Of a stretch of DNA of 46,586 nucleotides, positions 13,671 through 21,053 are shown piece after piece (within the stretch, counting starts at the first letter, position 1; each line of letters begins with the position of its first letter). Source of the DNA: an uncultured Pseudomonadota bacterium (GTDB taxonomy: Bacteria > Myxococcota_A > UBA796 > SXON01); the NCBI GenBank assembly GCA_903844155.1, contig CAIMSU010000207.1, positions 1 to 46,586 of the forward strand, written 5' to 3'. The translations under genes and the position numbers were made by a program. The notes under the pieces are model-generated. The model had not been told where the DNA came from, searched no databases, and saw only the letters and a list, made by a program, of their open reading frames with translations.

Positions 13671-14102
13671 TTGACACCGAGAGCCCGCCAAGCCCTGCAA
13701 GAGTCCATCCTCGACGGCTGCAAGGCGGCCCACCCTGGCACGCGGGACGCCGAGCTGGGCGCCGCCATCGGCTGCGATCGAGCGCATGTTTCGCACCTTC
13801 GGGCCGGGGAGCGCGGACTCACTCTCGACGGGCTTGTCGGGCTCCTGCGCGACTTCGGCGCTACGGCCGTGCTCGGTCCGATTGTGGCTCTCGACGGGGC
13901 GCGCGTCGTCGCCGACCGGGTCGAACCCCTTTCCCTCGCCGGCGGCACCGTGAAGCTCATCACCGCGGCCGGGGCGCTCCTGGAGTCGGCGCACCTGGCA
14001 GTCGCAGACGGGTACGTCGACGCCGCTGAGCGCGCGGACCTCCGACGGCAGATCGAGGCCATCCGGGACGTGCTTGGGCGCGTTGAGGCTGGGCTGCTGT
14101 GA
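13671..14102 (+). CDS. CII-like HTH regulatory protein
   Basis: A 143-residue protein with a helix-turn-helix near the N-terminus: DAELGAAIGCDRAHVSHLRAG and then GLTLDGLVGLLRDFG. A second half follows with a beta segment and a helical C-terminus (YVDAAERADLRRQIEAIRDVLGRVEAGL). The layout resembles phage regulatory CII-type proteins of the CP76 kind, which bind DNA to switch early transcription. The start is uncertain: TTG 13671 is the only start that precedes the domain, and no convincing ribosome-binding site is seen. It is translationally coupled to the adenine methyltransferase by GTGA. Confidence 0.6.
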   Translation: MTPRARQALQESILDGCKAAHPGTRDAELGAAIGCDRAHVSHLRAGERGLTLDGLVGLLRDFGATAVLGPIVALDGARVVADRVEPLSLAGGTVKLITAAGALLESAHLAVADGYVDAAERADLRRQIEAIRDVLGRVEAGLL

Positions 14103-14680
14103 GCGCCACCAACCGAGGCTCCGGGCGTCGTGACCTCGACGCCTACAATACCCCTGACGAGGTGGCCCTTCGGCTTGTCGGTGCGCTCCACTTCAAGCCC
14201 GGCGCCGTGGTGCTCGAACCCCACGCGGGCGGCGGGGCCTTCGTTCGGGCGCTGAAGCGCCGGGACGTGGTCGTCTACGCCAACGACATCGCCGACACCG
14301 GGGCGGCACGTTGGATCGACCCAGCCCGGTGCACCATCGGGGATTTCCTCGACATCCGCATCGGGGCGCGGTTCGCACATCTGTACGGCCTCGACTGGAT
14401 CGTCGGGAACCCGCCGTTCTCGGACGCCGAGGCCCACATTCGGCACGCCCTGACGCTGGCACCCAACGTGGCCTTCCTGCTCCGGCTTGCCATGCTGGAG
14501 AGCGCCAAGCGCCGGGCGCTGTGGGCGGAGACCCCGCTCGCTGACGTGCATGTTCTGCCGGAGCGCCCGAGCTTCACCGGCGGGGCCACCGACTCCGCCG
14601 CCTACGGCCTGTTCGTCTGGCGTCGCGGCCATGTTGGGCCGTGGCGCGGACACTGGCTTCCCTCCCCAACCCAGAGATGA
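14099..14680 (+). CDS. N6-adenine DNA methyltransferase
   Basis: A 193-residue class I methyltransferase. S-adenosylmethionine-binding motif I is LEPHAGGGAF (39-48), an acidic NDI follows at 62-64, and motif IV is NPPF (104-107), diagnostic of enzymes methylating exocyclic amino groups, here most likely adenine. It is short and has no obvious target-recognition domain, like other phage orphan adenine methylases. The GTG overlaps the upstream stop as GTGA. With the C5-cytosine enzyme at 3964-5619, the phage would carry two kinds of DNA methylation, probably for protection. Confidence 0.85.
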   Translation: MSATNRGSGRRDLDAYNTPDEVALRLVGALHFKPGAVVLEPHAGGGAFVRALKRRDVVVYANDIADTGAARWIDPARCTIGDFLDIRIGARFAHLYGLDWIVGNPPFSDAEAHIRHALTLAPNVAFLLRLAMLESAKRRALWAETPLADVHVLPERPSFTGGATDSAAYGLFVWRRGHVGPWRGHWLPSPTQR

Positions 14681-16254
14681 TCATGACCGCCAATCCCGAC
14701 ACCCTCCCCGATTCCCTCGTCTCTGCCCGGAAGTTCCTGGAGACGACGCCCCGCGCCCGTCTCCTCGGCTACCTCGACATCGCCACCCGGGACGTCCCCG
14801 AGGCCGCCATCGCATTCGCGATGACCGAGATCGGTCGGGCGATGATGGACCGCACGATGACCCCGCAGGAAGCGGCCATCGCGCTCCTCTACGCCGCCAA
14901 CCCCGGCAAGAACTCGCTGGTGATCCGCGACATCGCCTGCAACCTCGCGGCGGCCGAGCGCATCCAGGCCAGCGTGGACCAGTCCAAGGGCGGTGAGCCG
15001 ACGAACGATGCGCCGCCCGTGGATCCCGCAAGCTCCAAAAAGCCCAAGAAAGCAAAGAAGGGGGGCAGCCTCAAGGCGGACACGAGCTGGCTGAAGAAGA
15101 TCGGCACCAACGGCATCCGCTGGCCAGTGCCGAAGCTCGACGAGTCGGCGCTGTGGGCCGCGGATCGGCTCGCGGACCTGGTGAGCGGCTACCGCAAGGA
15201 ACCGCGCGTCCGCGACCAGCCAGTCTACCAGTTCGGGCGCTTGCCAGGCCTGTCTGACGCCATCCTCGACGGGGGCGACGACGGCCCGATGGCCTGTCTC
15301 GCTCTCGTCCAGCACTCCAAGAAAGGATGCCCGAAGAACGCGATCCGGGAGCGCGCGATCCGCGACGCTGCGACCGGCCCGGTGCCGATGTCGCCCGCGG
15401 AAATGGAGGGACACCTCCTCGACGAGTGGTACGCCCACGCCATCGCCGAGATCGACGTGTTCCCGATCGTGTGGGCGCCGAAGATCGGGGAGATCCTCGT
15501 CAGCGTAACTGGCAAGGCGCGGAACGGGTTCGTGGAGCTGGCCAGCGCCATCCCGGAATGGAAGCACTCGCCCGCGCCCCCAACGGAGGTCCCGACCGTC
15601 CCCGCCACCGAACTGCGCCGCGCCGCGCCGCCCGAGGACGAGCGCGAACGGGCGATGCTGGATCTGAACGCCGATCTTCGTCTCTGGCTGCTCTGGCTCT
15701 GCCAGGTGCGGGGCAACGGGACCTGGTGGGAATCGACGCACCCGACATGCAGGGACGAGGGCTGGCGCGTCTGGATCGATGATGAATGCGAGATCACCGT
15801 CCGCACATCGGGCGCCGAGAAGAAAGTCGTCACGCTCAAGAACGCGACCGCCGACCACGGTGCGCTCGTCGCCGCGCTGGCGGACGGCGGGGTCATCACC
15901 AAGCTCCGGATCGGGCTGATGCACACGCTGACGATGGGGCCGGGCAACGAAGCCAAGCGGCCGAAGAAGTACTTCCACGTCACGCTGGCCGGGTCGGGCT
16001 GCAAGAGCGTCGGCCTGCCTTGCGTGACCGGCGTTCGGGATGGCCTCGGTCGGGCCATCGCCGAGCGGATGCGGCTCTTGCGTGACCTCGACGGGATCCA
16101 GTCCACCCTCGCCGGCCGGTTCAAGGACGCTCGCGTCGGCGAGTGGGATCGCGTCGTCTCCCGGATGCGCGAGTGGATCGGGACCGAGGTGGCCCGGCGC
16201 TGGAAGTACGACCCCAAGAGCGGGCAGGGCTTCCTGTTCGACGCGGGGAACTGA
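14677..16254 (+). CDS. Large hypothetical protein, 525 aa
   Basis: I do not recognise this protein. It starts at ATG 14677, overlapping the methylase stop as ATGA. The N-terminal part (about 10-100) is helical. A lysine-rich linker (SKKPKKAKKGGSLK, about 120-135) leads into a long mixed region with several aromatic stretches (LRLWLLWLCQVRGNGTWW). The C-terminal part ends KYDPKSGQGFLFDAG. No nucleotide-binding or metal motif is evident. It lies between the adenine methylase and the RusA resolvase, ahead of the replication genes, so a DNA-metabolism role is plausible. It is the largest unexplained non-virion gene in the window. Confidence 0.75.
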   Translation: MIMTANPDTLPDSLVSARKFLETTPRARLLGYLDIATRDVPEAAIAFAMTEIGRAMMDRTMTPQEAAIALLYAANPGKNSLVIRDIACNLAAAERIQASVDQSKGGEPTNDAPPVDPASSKKPKKAKKGGSLKADTSWLKKIGTNGIRWPVPKLDESALWAADRLADLVSGYRKEPRVRDQPVYQFGRLPGLSDAILDGGDDGPMACLALVQHSKKGCPKNAIRERAIRDAATGPVPMSPAEMEGHLLDEWYAHAIAEIDVFPIVWAPKIGEILVSVTGKARNGFVELASAIPEWKHSPAPPTEVPTVPATELRRAAPPEDERERAMLDLNADLRLWLLWLCQVRGNGTWWESTHPTCRDEGWRVWIDDECEITVRTSGAEKKVVTLKNATADHGALVAALADGGVITKLRIGLMHTLTMGPGNEAKRPKKYFHVTLAGSGCKSVGLPCVTGVRDGLGRAIAERMRLLRDLDGIQSTLAGRFKDARVGEWDRVVSRMREWIGTEVARRWKYDPKSGQGFLFDAGN

Positions 16255-16257
16255 ACC

Positions 16258-16803
16258 GTGGGCGCGCTCTTTGCTTTGGCGGAACGTGGCGATCAGCAGG
16301 TGGACGGCGTGCGTAAGACCGCTACCCCGCCATGTTCCGCCTCTCAAAGCTGGACCTTTACGATCAACCAGCCGCCGATGGGAAAACAGCGCCCGAAGGC
16401 CACGATCCGTGGCTCGCACGCGAGCGTCTACACGCCCTCAAAAACGCTCTCCTGGGAGCACTTCGCTGCCAACGAGCTCCGCGCGGCGTGGGCCGGCCTG
16501 CCCGCCCTCGACGGCGATGCGCCGCTCGGTCTGGAGGTGCTGTGCGTCATCGCCCGTCCGAAGCGCCTCCTGGAGCAGTCGAAGCGCACGCTCGCCTACA
16601 AGCACGGCACCGCCCGGATTTGGTGCACGGCCAAGCCCGATTTTGATAACGCCGGGAAGATCGTGGCTGACGCCATGCAGGCCGCGGGCATCCTCGCCGA
16701 CGACAAGGCCATCTGCGACGGCCGGATCCGCAAGGTCTACGCGGCGGTTGGCGAGCTGCCGCACGTTGAGATCGTGCTGTCCGAGATCGAGGGCGCGCCG
16801 TGA
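16258..16803 (+). CDS. rusA: RusA-family Holliday junction resolvase
   Basis: Cuts four-way DNA junctions formed during recombination or replication. The protein shows the RusA pattern: FTINQPPMGKQRPKAT near 34-49, then KPDFDNAGKIVADAMQAAG (126-144) with conserved acidic residues, then DDKAICDG (148-155) followed by a basic strand RIRKVYA. Total length as called is 181, longer than the usual 120 or so because of a non-conserved N-terminus; GTG 16258 is the most upstream start but a later one is possible. It resolves junctions that would be created by the RecT/YqaJ system encoded on the other strand. Confidence 0.85.
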   Translation: MGALFALAERGDQQVDGVRKTATPPCSASQSWTFTINQPPMGKQRPKATIRGSHASVYTPSKTLSWEHFAANELRAAWAGLPALDGDAPLGLEVLCVIARPKRLLEQSKRTLAYKHGTARIWCTAKPDFDNAGKIVADAMQAAGILADDKAICDGRIRKVYAAVGELPHVEIVLSEIEGAP

Positions 16804-18305
16804 CCAGCAACCCTCCCATCGACGGCAACCAGTTCGCACCGGATCTCCCCCACCGCGCTCCAGGCGACACGCCCTGCGAGATCCGCTCCTGCGTCCGCCC
16901 CGCTGAGGAGGTGCTCGTCCTCCGCGGAAAGTACCGGATCCGCTGCATCCAACACGCGAACGAGTTGCGGCTCCAGGGCGCCGAGATCACGGATCTGCCT
17001 GTCGATTTTCAGCCCAACAAGGCGCCCGAACCCCCTCCTCCACAGGTTGTCCCCATGCCCGCTGGCAAAGCCTCCCCGTTCACTCTCTGTACCTTTCCGG
17101 GCTGCCATCGTCCGCACTCCGGTCGTGGAGTCTGCTCCTCGCACCTTCAGCAAGCGGGCGAGCGCGACGCGAAGACTGCGCACGGGGTTGACCTGTCGAA
17201 GCTCACCCCCATCGGTCCCCAGCGCGGATCGGCGGAGTGGCACGCAGCCCGCGGGTCGGCGAAAACGGCACCTCCTGCCCCAGAGGCCGCAGGGCCGTTC
17301 GCTGGGTCGCTGGACACGCCGAAAGAGCCAGCGAGCCACACCACCCCGGCCCGTGACCCGGCCCGTGACCCGTTCCGGTCCGCCCTCCGCCGTGCGCTCG
17401 GCATGGGCGCCGACGCCAACGACGACGAGATCATCGGCGAGGCGCGGAGCCTCACCAACACCCTGCCCGATCTCCGCACCGTGCGGGCGGACCGGGACAA
17501 GGCGCTCGCCGCTGTTGTGCGGCTCCGGGTTGAGCGGGACGAAGTCGCCGCCAAATCTGCGGGCGCGGCGAGCGAGCGGGACTCGGCGCTCGCCCAGCGG
17601 GATGAGGCTCGCGAACTCTACGACGACGCCAACAAGCAACGCTGCGATCTCACCGCTGCGCTGATCGAAGCCGCGAACGAGCGCGACTCCCTCCGCGCCA
17701 CCCTCCAGATCCGGACGGCGGAGCGGGATGCCCAAGAGCGAGCCCACAACATCGCGGCCGAAAGCATCGAACTGCTTGAGTCGGACCTCGACGAGATCGG
17801 CAAGATCACCTGCGCGCCACAGGGTGAGCGCGTCCGCTACGTCAGGGGGTTCGTCGAGCAGCTCGCCAACATGGAGCGGGAGCGCGACGATGCCCGCGTC
17901 CAGCGTGACGCCGGAATCCGCTCGCGCGACGATGGGATCCGCTGCCTCCAGACCGAACTCGACAGCATCGACGAAGCGATGGGCTGGTGTTCCCCGGCGG
18001 TCGCTCCGGGCTGGCGAGCGCAGCGGATCGGACAGATCAAGGCGGAGGCGAAGGACCTCGCGATCCGGCTCGACAAGGCCAACGCGCAGATCACGGTGGA
18101 TCTCCGGCCCGACGACACGATCCGCATGTTGGCGCGCTCCGATGGGTTCGACGCTGGCCGCAACCTCTGTCGCGAGGAGAACGGCCTCTCCGACCGTGAC
18201 CGCAAGGTGGCCGCGAAGCTGATCGGCGCCCTCCTCGTCGTCATCGAGGCCGATTGTGCGGACGACATCGCGGGCGCGCTCCGGCTGCTGTTGGGGATCG
18301 AGTGA
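16800..18305 (+). CDS. Coiled-coil protein with Cys motifs, 501 aa
   Basis: The GTG overlaps the resolvase stop as GTGA. The N-terminal 125 residues hold two cysteine/histidine groups (CEIRSCVRP followed by RCIQH; CTFPGCHRPHSGRGVCSSH), suggesting two small zinc-binding units. After a Pro/Ala linker, residues about 190-420 are a long charged heptad-like region (RADRDKALAAVVRLRVERDE, ERDSALAQRDEARELYDDAN, ANERDSLRATLQIRTAERD), almost certainly a coiled coil. The C-terminus is a helical globular part. No enzyme motif is seen. A scaffold or DNA-bridging role near replication is a guess. Confidence 0.75.
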   Translation: MTSNPPIDGNQFAPDLPHRAPGDTPCEIRSCVRPAEEVLVLRGKYRIRCIQHANELRLQGAEITDLPVDFQPNKAPEPPPPQVVPMPAGKASPFTLCTFPGCHRPHSGRGVCSSHLQQAGERDAKTAHGVDLSKLTPIGPQRGSAEWHAARGSAKTAPPAPEAAGPFAGSLDTPKEPASHTTPARDPARDPFRSALRRALGMGADANDDEIIGEARSLTNTLPDLRTVRADRDKALAAVVRLRVERDEVAAKSAGAASERDSALAQRDEARELYDDANKQRCDLTAALIEAANERDSLRATLQIRTAERDAQERAHNIAAESIELLESDLDEIGKITCAPQGERVRYVRGFVEQLANMERERDDARVQRDAGIRSRDDGIRCLQTELDSIDEAMGWCSPAVAPGWRAQRIGQIKAEAKDLAIRLDKANAQITVDLRPDDTIRMLARSDGFDAGRNLCREENGLSDRDRKVAAKLIGALLVVIEADCADDIAGALRLLLGIE

Positions 18306-18550
18306 GCCCGCTCGCCTCCGTCCTCCTCTACGCCAGTCGTTACGCCCACGGCCGCCAGACCGGCGCCTACGTCGAGACGATCCAGGGCTGCCGCGCCGCG
18401 TGGCCCCTGCTCTCGCCGCGGGACCGCGCGTACCTGCTGACGCTCTGGCGTGAACAGCTCGCCGGCAACCTCCGGGGGGAGGAGCCGCACGTTGTCGCGG
18501 AGCGGAAGGCCTGGGATGCGTTGTTGGTGGAGTTTGGGGACGGCGCATGA
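18302..18550 (+). CDS. Hypothetical protein, 82 aa
   Basis: The GTG at 18302 overlaps the stop of the coiled-coil gene as GTGA, and the stop overlaps the next ATG as ATGA. The product is mostly helical (ASVLLYASRYAHGRQTGAYV, then SPRDRAYLLTLWREQLAGNL, then AERKAWDALLVEF), without cysteine pairs or a membrane segment. No family recognised. It belongs to the operon that leads into the replication initiator. Confidence 0.6.
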   Translation: MSPLASVLLYASRYAHGRQTGAYVETIQGCRAAWPLLSPRDRAYLLTLWREQLAGNLRGEEPHVVAERKAWDALLVEFGDGA

Positions 18551-18741
18551 CACAGCAGCCCCTGTTTCCGCCAGCCGCCCGGAGTTCGACCCCTGCACGG
18601 ATCGAGCCGCCCCACGATGACATGCGCCTCACGGTGGACGGTGTCGAGACGGGTGTGACCTACGGCGAGATGATGCGCGACCTGTGGGCGGCGCTCGCTC
18701 GGGACGGGATCACGCCGGCGATGTTTGGGGGTGCGGCGTGA
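18547..18741 (+). CDS. Hypothetical protein, 64 aa
   Basis: Coupled on both sides (ATGA at its start, GTGA at its end). The N-terminal half is Pro/Ser-rich and probably disordered; the second half (MRLTVDGVETGVTYGEMMRDLWAALARDGITPAMF) looks like a strand-turn-helix unit. Small proteins directly before an initiator gene are common in lambdoid replication modules, but no specific match is recognised. Confidence 0.55.
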   Translation: MTQQPLFPPAARSSTPARIEPPHDDMRLTVDGVETGVTYGEMMRDLWAALARDGITPAMFGGAA

Positions 18742-19715
18742 GGCCCCAGGACCGTACCCGCGCGATCATCGAAACCCGCCTGGAACTCTCCCTGCGGATG
18801 GTGCTCGTCGTCATCGCCGACCGGATGAGCGATGAGCGGCTGACATGCTGGCCGTCTGTGGAGACCATCGCAGCCGGAGCGGGCCTGTGCGAGCGCCATG
18901 CCCGTGACGTGCTCGACGACCTGGAGCAACGCGGTCTGATCCGCCGCTGGTCTGGCGAACACAAGAGCCGCGACATCGAAATTCGCTGGGATGCGCTCGC
19001 CGATGCGAAGCCGATCCCGACCGCTCGGGGAGGGAAACGACCGGCAAAGACTGCCACCCGACCGGCAAAGACTGCCGGTGAGGCGGCAAAGACTGCCGGT
19101 GATTCGACCGGCAAAGACTGCCACTCAGACCGGCAGTCTTTGCCACCTGAACCGGCAAAGACTGCCACATTGACCGGCAAAGACTGCCCCCGAAGCGACC
19201 ATGAAGCGACCATTGAAGCGACCAGTGAAGCGCCCAACGCGCGCGCGCCGGCCGACCCCGCCGCCGGGATGGAGCGACCGGCCCCCCGGAAACCCCGCCG
19301 CCCGGACACCGACAGCCCGGAGGTGCTCGTCGCCCCGGCCGACCTCGACTTCGCCAGCCTCGTTGACCGGGCTGGCAACCGAACGGACCTCGCCAACGCC
19401 CTTGCCGCGTCGGGGATCGAGACCGTCGCCGAGCTGGCCGGGATGACCTGGGAGGCCGTCAGTCGCCGCAAGGGCGTCGGCCCCCAGCGAGCCGACGACA
19501 TCGACAAGCACCTGAAACGCAGGACGGGTGAGGGTTTGTCGAGGATTCCGACCCCCAGACCGGGAGCACCGCCCGGCCGCCCGTCGGCATCGGGCTTGCT
19601 CGATGTCTTCGGCGAAGTCTACCGCGAAAGCCAACTTCAACCCTCGGAGCTGCCATGTTCGACCCAACAGAACCACTCACCATCTCGGCCATCGTTGCCA
19701 CGTTCGGCGAGCTGA
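18738..19715 (+). CDS. Lambda-O-like replication initiator with origin inside the gene
   Basis: The 325-residue protein starts at GTG 18738 (GTGA overlap). Residues about 5-85 form a winged helix-turn-helix typical of phage replication proteins (LSLRMVLVVIADRMSDERLT, WPSVETIAAGAGLCERHARD, LDDLEQRGLIRRWSG). Residues about 102-152 come from the iteron array: the same DNA repeat is read as PAKTA, TGKDC or, inverted, RQSLP in different frames, so the repeats are kept at DNA level. A C-terminal helix-hairpin-helix-like part follows (GIETVAELAGMTWEAVSRRKGVGPQ). By analogy to lambda O, it would bind the iterons and recruit helicase. That role is inferred from architecture. Confidence 0.72.
   Translation: MRPQDRTRAIIETRLELSLRMVLVVIADRMSDERLTCWPSVETIAAGAGLCERHARDVLDDLEQRGLIRRWSGEHKSRDIEIRWDALADAKPIPTARGGKRPAKTATRPAKTAGEAAKTAGDSTGKDCHSDRQSLPPEPAKTATLTGKDCPRSDHEATIEATSEAPNARAPADPAAGMERPAPRKPRRPDTDSPEVLVAPADLDFASLVDRAGNRTDLANALAASGIETVAELAGMTWEAVSRRKGVGPQRADDIDKHLKRRTGEGLSRIPTPRPGAPPGRPSASGLLDVFGEVYRESQLQPSELPCSTQQNHSPSRPSLPRSAS
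19041..19188. repeat. Iteron array, probable phage replication origin
   Basis: Seven copies of a 13-15 base unit, CCGGCAAAGACTGCC: direct at 19041-19055, 19062-19076, 19083-19097 (first positions GC), 19108-19122, 19152-19166 and 19174-19188, and one inverted core GGCAGTCTTTGCC at 19132-19144. Starts are 20-25 bases apart, close to two helical turns. The array lies inside the initiator gene, as in lambda O. Copies fall in different reading frames, so selection is on the DNA. Confidence 0.75.
19192..19235. repeat. Short GAAGCGACC repeats beside the iterons
   Basis: GAAGCGACC occurs at 19192-19200, 19203-19211 and 19215-19223, with a fourth copy GAAGCGCCC at 19227-19235; starts are 11, 12 and 12 bases apart. 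The first spacing changes the reading frame. The repeats begin four bases after the last iteron, where lambdoid origins have an unwinding element, although this one is not AT-rich. It may be a second binding site or part of the origin. Confidence 0.5.
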
Positions 19716-20404
19716 TCGGCGCCGGAATTCGTGGCGCCCCGGCCCCGTTTCTCGACACAGACCCGAATCGAGCCGACCAACGCAAGGCGGCGGTATGGTC
19801 CGCTGCGGAGACCTGGCTCCGGCAGCTTCCCGGCTGGACTCGGGGTGATCTCCGCGCCGCCCTCGACAAGTACTCCGACACCGAGTTCGGTGGCATGTGG
19901 CCGACAACGGCAGACCTGAAGCGGGTCCACGGCGCTGGGGGTGGCCTTCGCCTCTCGAACGACGCCGCCTGGGCCAGCGTCGCCCCCATCGCCCATCGAC
20001 ACATCCCCGCCGACGAGCTGACCCAGCTCGGCCTCACCTCGACCCAGCGCGCCGCCGTCGAGGACCTCCCCGACGCCTACAGCCGCGCCCGGATGTCCGT
20101 CAGCGAGATCGCCGGACTCCGCCGCCCGTTCCTTGCGGCCTGTCAAGCTGCGGAGGCGCGCGCTGCAAACCCGACGCCAGCCAAGGTGATCCCGATGCGC
20201 CCCGAGCCTCCCCGGCTCGCGGTGGACAACACGCCGACCTTCACCGACGAGCAGCTCGCGGAGAACCGGCGTCGCGTCGCCGCCCTCATCTCGCCACAGA
20301 GGGCCGCCCCCGTCGCCCGCGCTCCAGTCGATGAGGCCGAGCTGCGGGAGCGCGCTCGGGAGAAGGCCGAGCAGCTTCGGGCGCGGTTTGGGGGGCAGCG
20401 ATGA
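19655..20404 (+). CDS. Probable helicase-loader-like replication protein
   Basis: A 249-residue protein starting at ATG 19655 with GGAG six bases upstream; it overlaps the end of the initiator gene by 61 bases. Residues 1-95 (TISAIVATFGELIGAGIRG, then AAVWSAAETWLRQLPGWTRGDLRAALDKY, then GGMWPTTADLKRVH) resemble the N-terminal domain of phage helicase loaders/inhibitors, in which a helical bundle ends in a W/F-P-T-xx-E/D-x-(K/R) motif. The rest is a linker and a charged helical tail. The position right after the O-like gene matches lambda P. Moderate confidence; a different helical protein is possible. Confidence 0.5.
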   Translation: MFDPTEPLTISAIVATFGELIGAGIRGAPAPFLDTDPNRADQRKAAVWSAAETWLRQLPGWTRGDLRAALDKYSDTEFGGMWPTTADLKRVHGAGGGLRLSNDAAWASVAPIAHRHIPADELTQLGLTSTQRAAVEDLPDAYSRARMSVSEIAGLRRPFLAACQAAEARAANPTPAKVIPMRPEPPRLAVDNTPTFTDEQLAENRRRVAALISPQRAAPVARAPVDEAELRERAREKAEQLRARFGGQR

Positions 20405-20565
20405 GCGACTACCAGCCCGATGACCGGACGCAGGAAGATGACCGGTGCGAGGAAGACGATTGGCTCCTCTGCGAAGGCTGTGGCGTCCATCGTCCCGACG
20501 CCGCCCCGGCTCGCTGGTCAGACCACAATTGGTGCGACGACTGCAACGGGGGGAGGGAGCGATGA
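20401..20565 (+). CDS. Small zinc-ribbon-like protein, 54 aa
   Basis: The start overlaps the upstream stop as ATGA and the stop overlaps the next start as ATGA. The sequence is very acidic at first (DDRTQEDDRCEEDDW) and then has two cysteine pairs, CEGC (24-27) and CDDC (45-48), a likely zinc ribbon. Such small proteins in replication operons often bind DNA or partner proteins. Function unknown. Confidence 0.6.
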   Translation: MSDYQPDDRTQEDDRCEEDDWLLCEGCGVHRPDAAPARWSDHNWCDDCNGGRER

Positions 20566-20909
20566 GCGCCTGTCGTTGCACCCCCGGCTCTCACTTCCGC
20601 GAGATCGCCGTCCGCACCTTCCCCAAGGGCGTCGAAACCGTGACCGTCTCCATGCTCATGTGCGACGAGTGCGAACCCGGGAAGGCCAAGATCGCCGCCC
20701 GGAGCCAGCCACCGAAGGACGCTGGAAACACCTGGAAGCCACCCCGCCCGCTGGCGACCGTGACCAGCTACGTGAGCCAGCTCCGCGACGAACAACGGAA
20801 CGTGCCGGATCTCTGGTGGCGCGTCGATCCGGACATGGAGCATCGGATGACCCGGGACCGGTGGGCGAAGATTGTGGGCGCGACGGAGATGGGGAGGGCG
20901 GCGAAGTGA
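20562..20909 (+). CDS. Hypothetical Cys-motif protein, 115 aa
   Basis: Coupled to its neighbours by ATGA at the start and GTGA at the end. Two cysteine pairs, CRC near the N-terminus (residues 4-6) and CDEC at about 39-42, could bind zinc with the beta strands between them. The C-terminal half is helical and polar (YVSQLRDEQRNVPDLWWRVD, then a RDRWAKIVGATEMG ending). No family recognised. Confidence 0.6.
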   Translation: MSACRCTPGSHFREIAVRTFPKGVETVTVSMLMCDECEPGKAKIAARSQPPKDAGNTWKPPRPLATVTSYVSQLRDEQRNVPDLWWRVDPDMEHRMTRDRWAKIVGATEMGRAAK

Positions 20910-20998
20910 TCGCGCTCTGCGTCGCTGTGGCCTTCGTTGTCGGCGTGCTCGTCGGGTACGCCTGGCGGTGGTTGGACGAGCTGAGGATCGGGCTGTGA
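20906..20998 (+). CDS. Tiny single-pass membrane peptide, 30 aa
   Basis: The GTG at 20906 overlaps the upstream stop as GTGA. Nearly the whole peptide is one hydrophobic segment (IALCVAVAFVVGVLVGYAW) followed by a charged end (RWLDELRIGL). It is too short for family recognition. The junction and clear membrane character make a real product plausible. It closes the replication operon, 55 bases before the small terminase gene. Confidence 0.45.
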   Translation: MIALCVAVAFVVGVLVGYAWRWLDELRIGL

Positions 20999-21053
20999 AT
21001 CTCGCCCACCTCGAAAAGATGCGCGCTGACGCGGTTTGTGGGTAGGATCCGGC

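Noticed and set aside
19041-19188. Repeat array as CRISPR
   Set aside because: Units are only 13-15 bases, gaps are 5-10 bases, one copy is inverted, and the array is inside a coding gene.
20995-21045. 16-codon GTG frame after the membrane peptide gene
   Set aside because: Too short, no conservation evidence, and it overlaps the leader of the small terminase gene.
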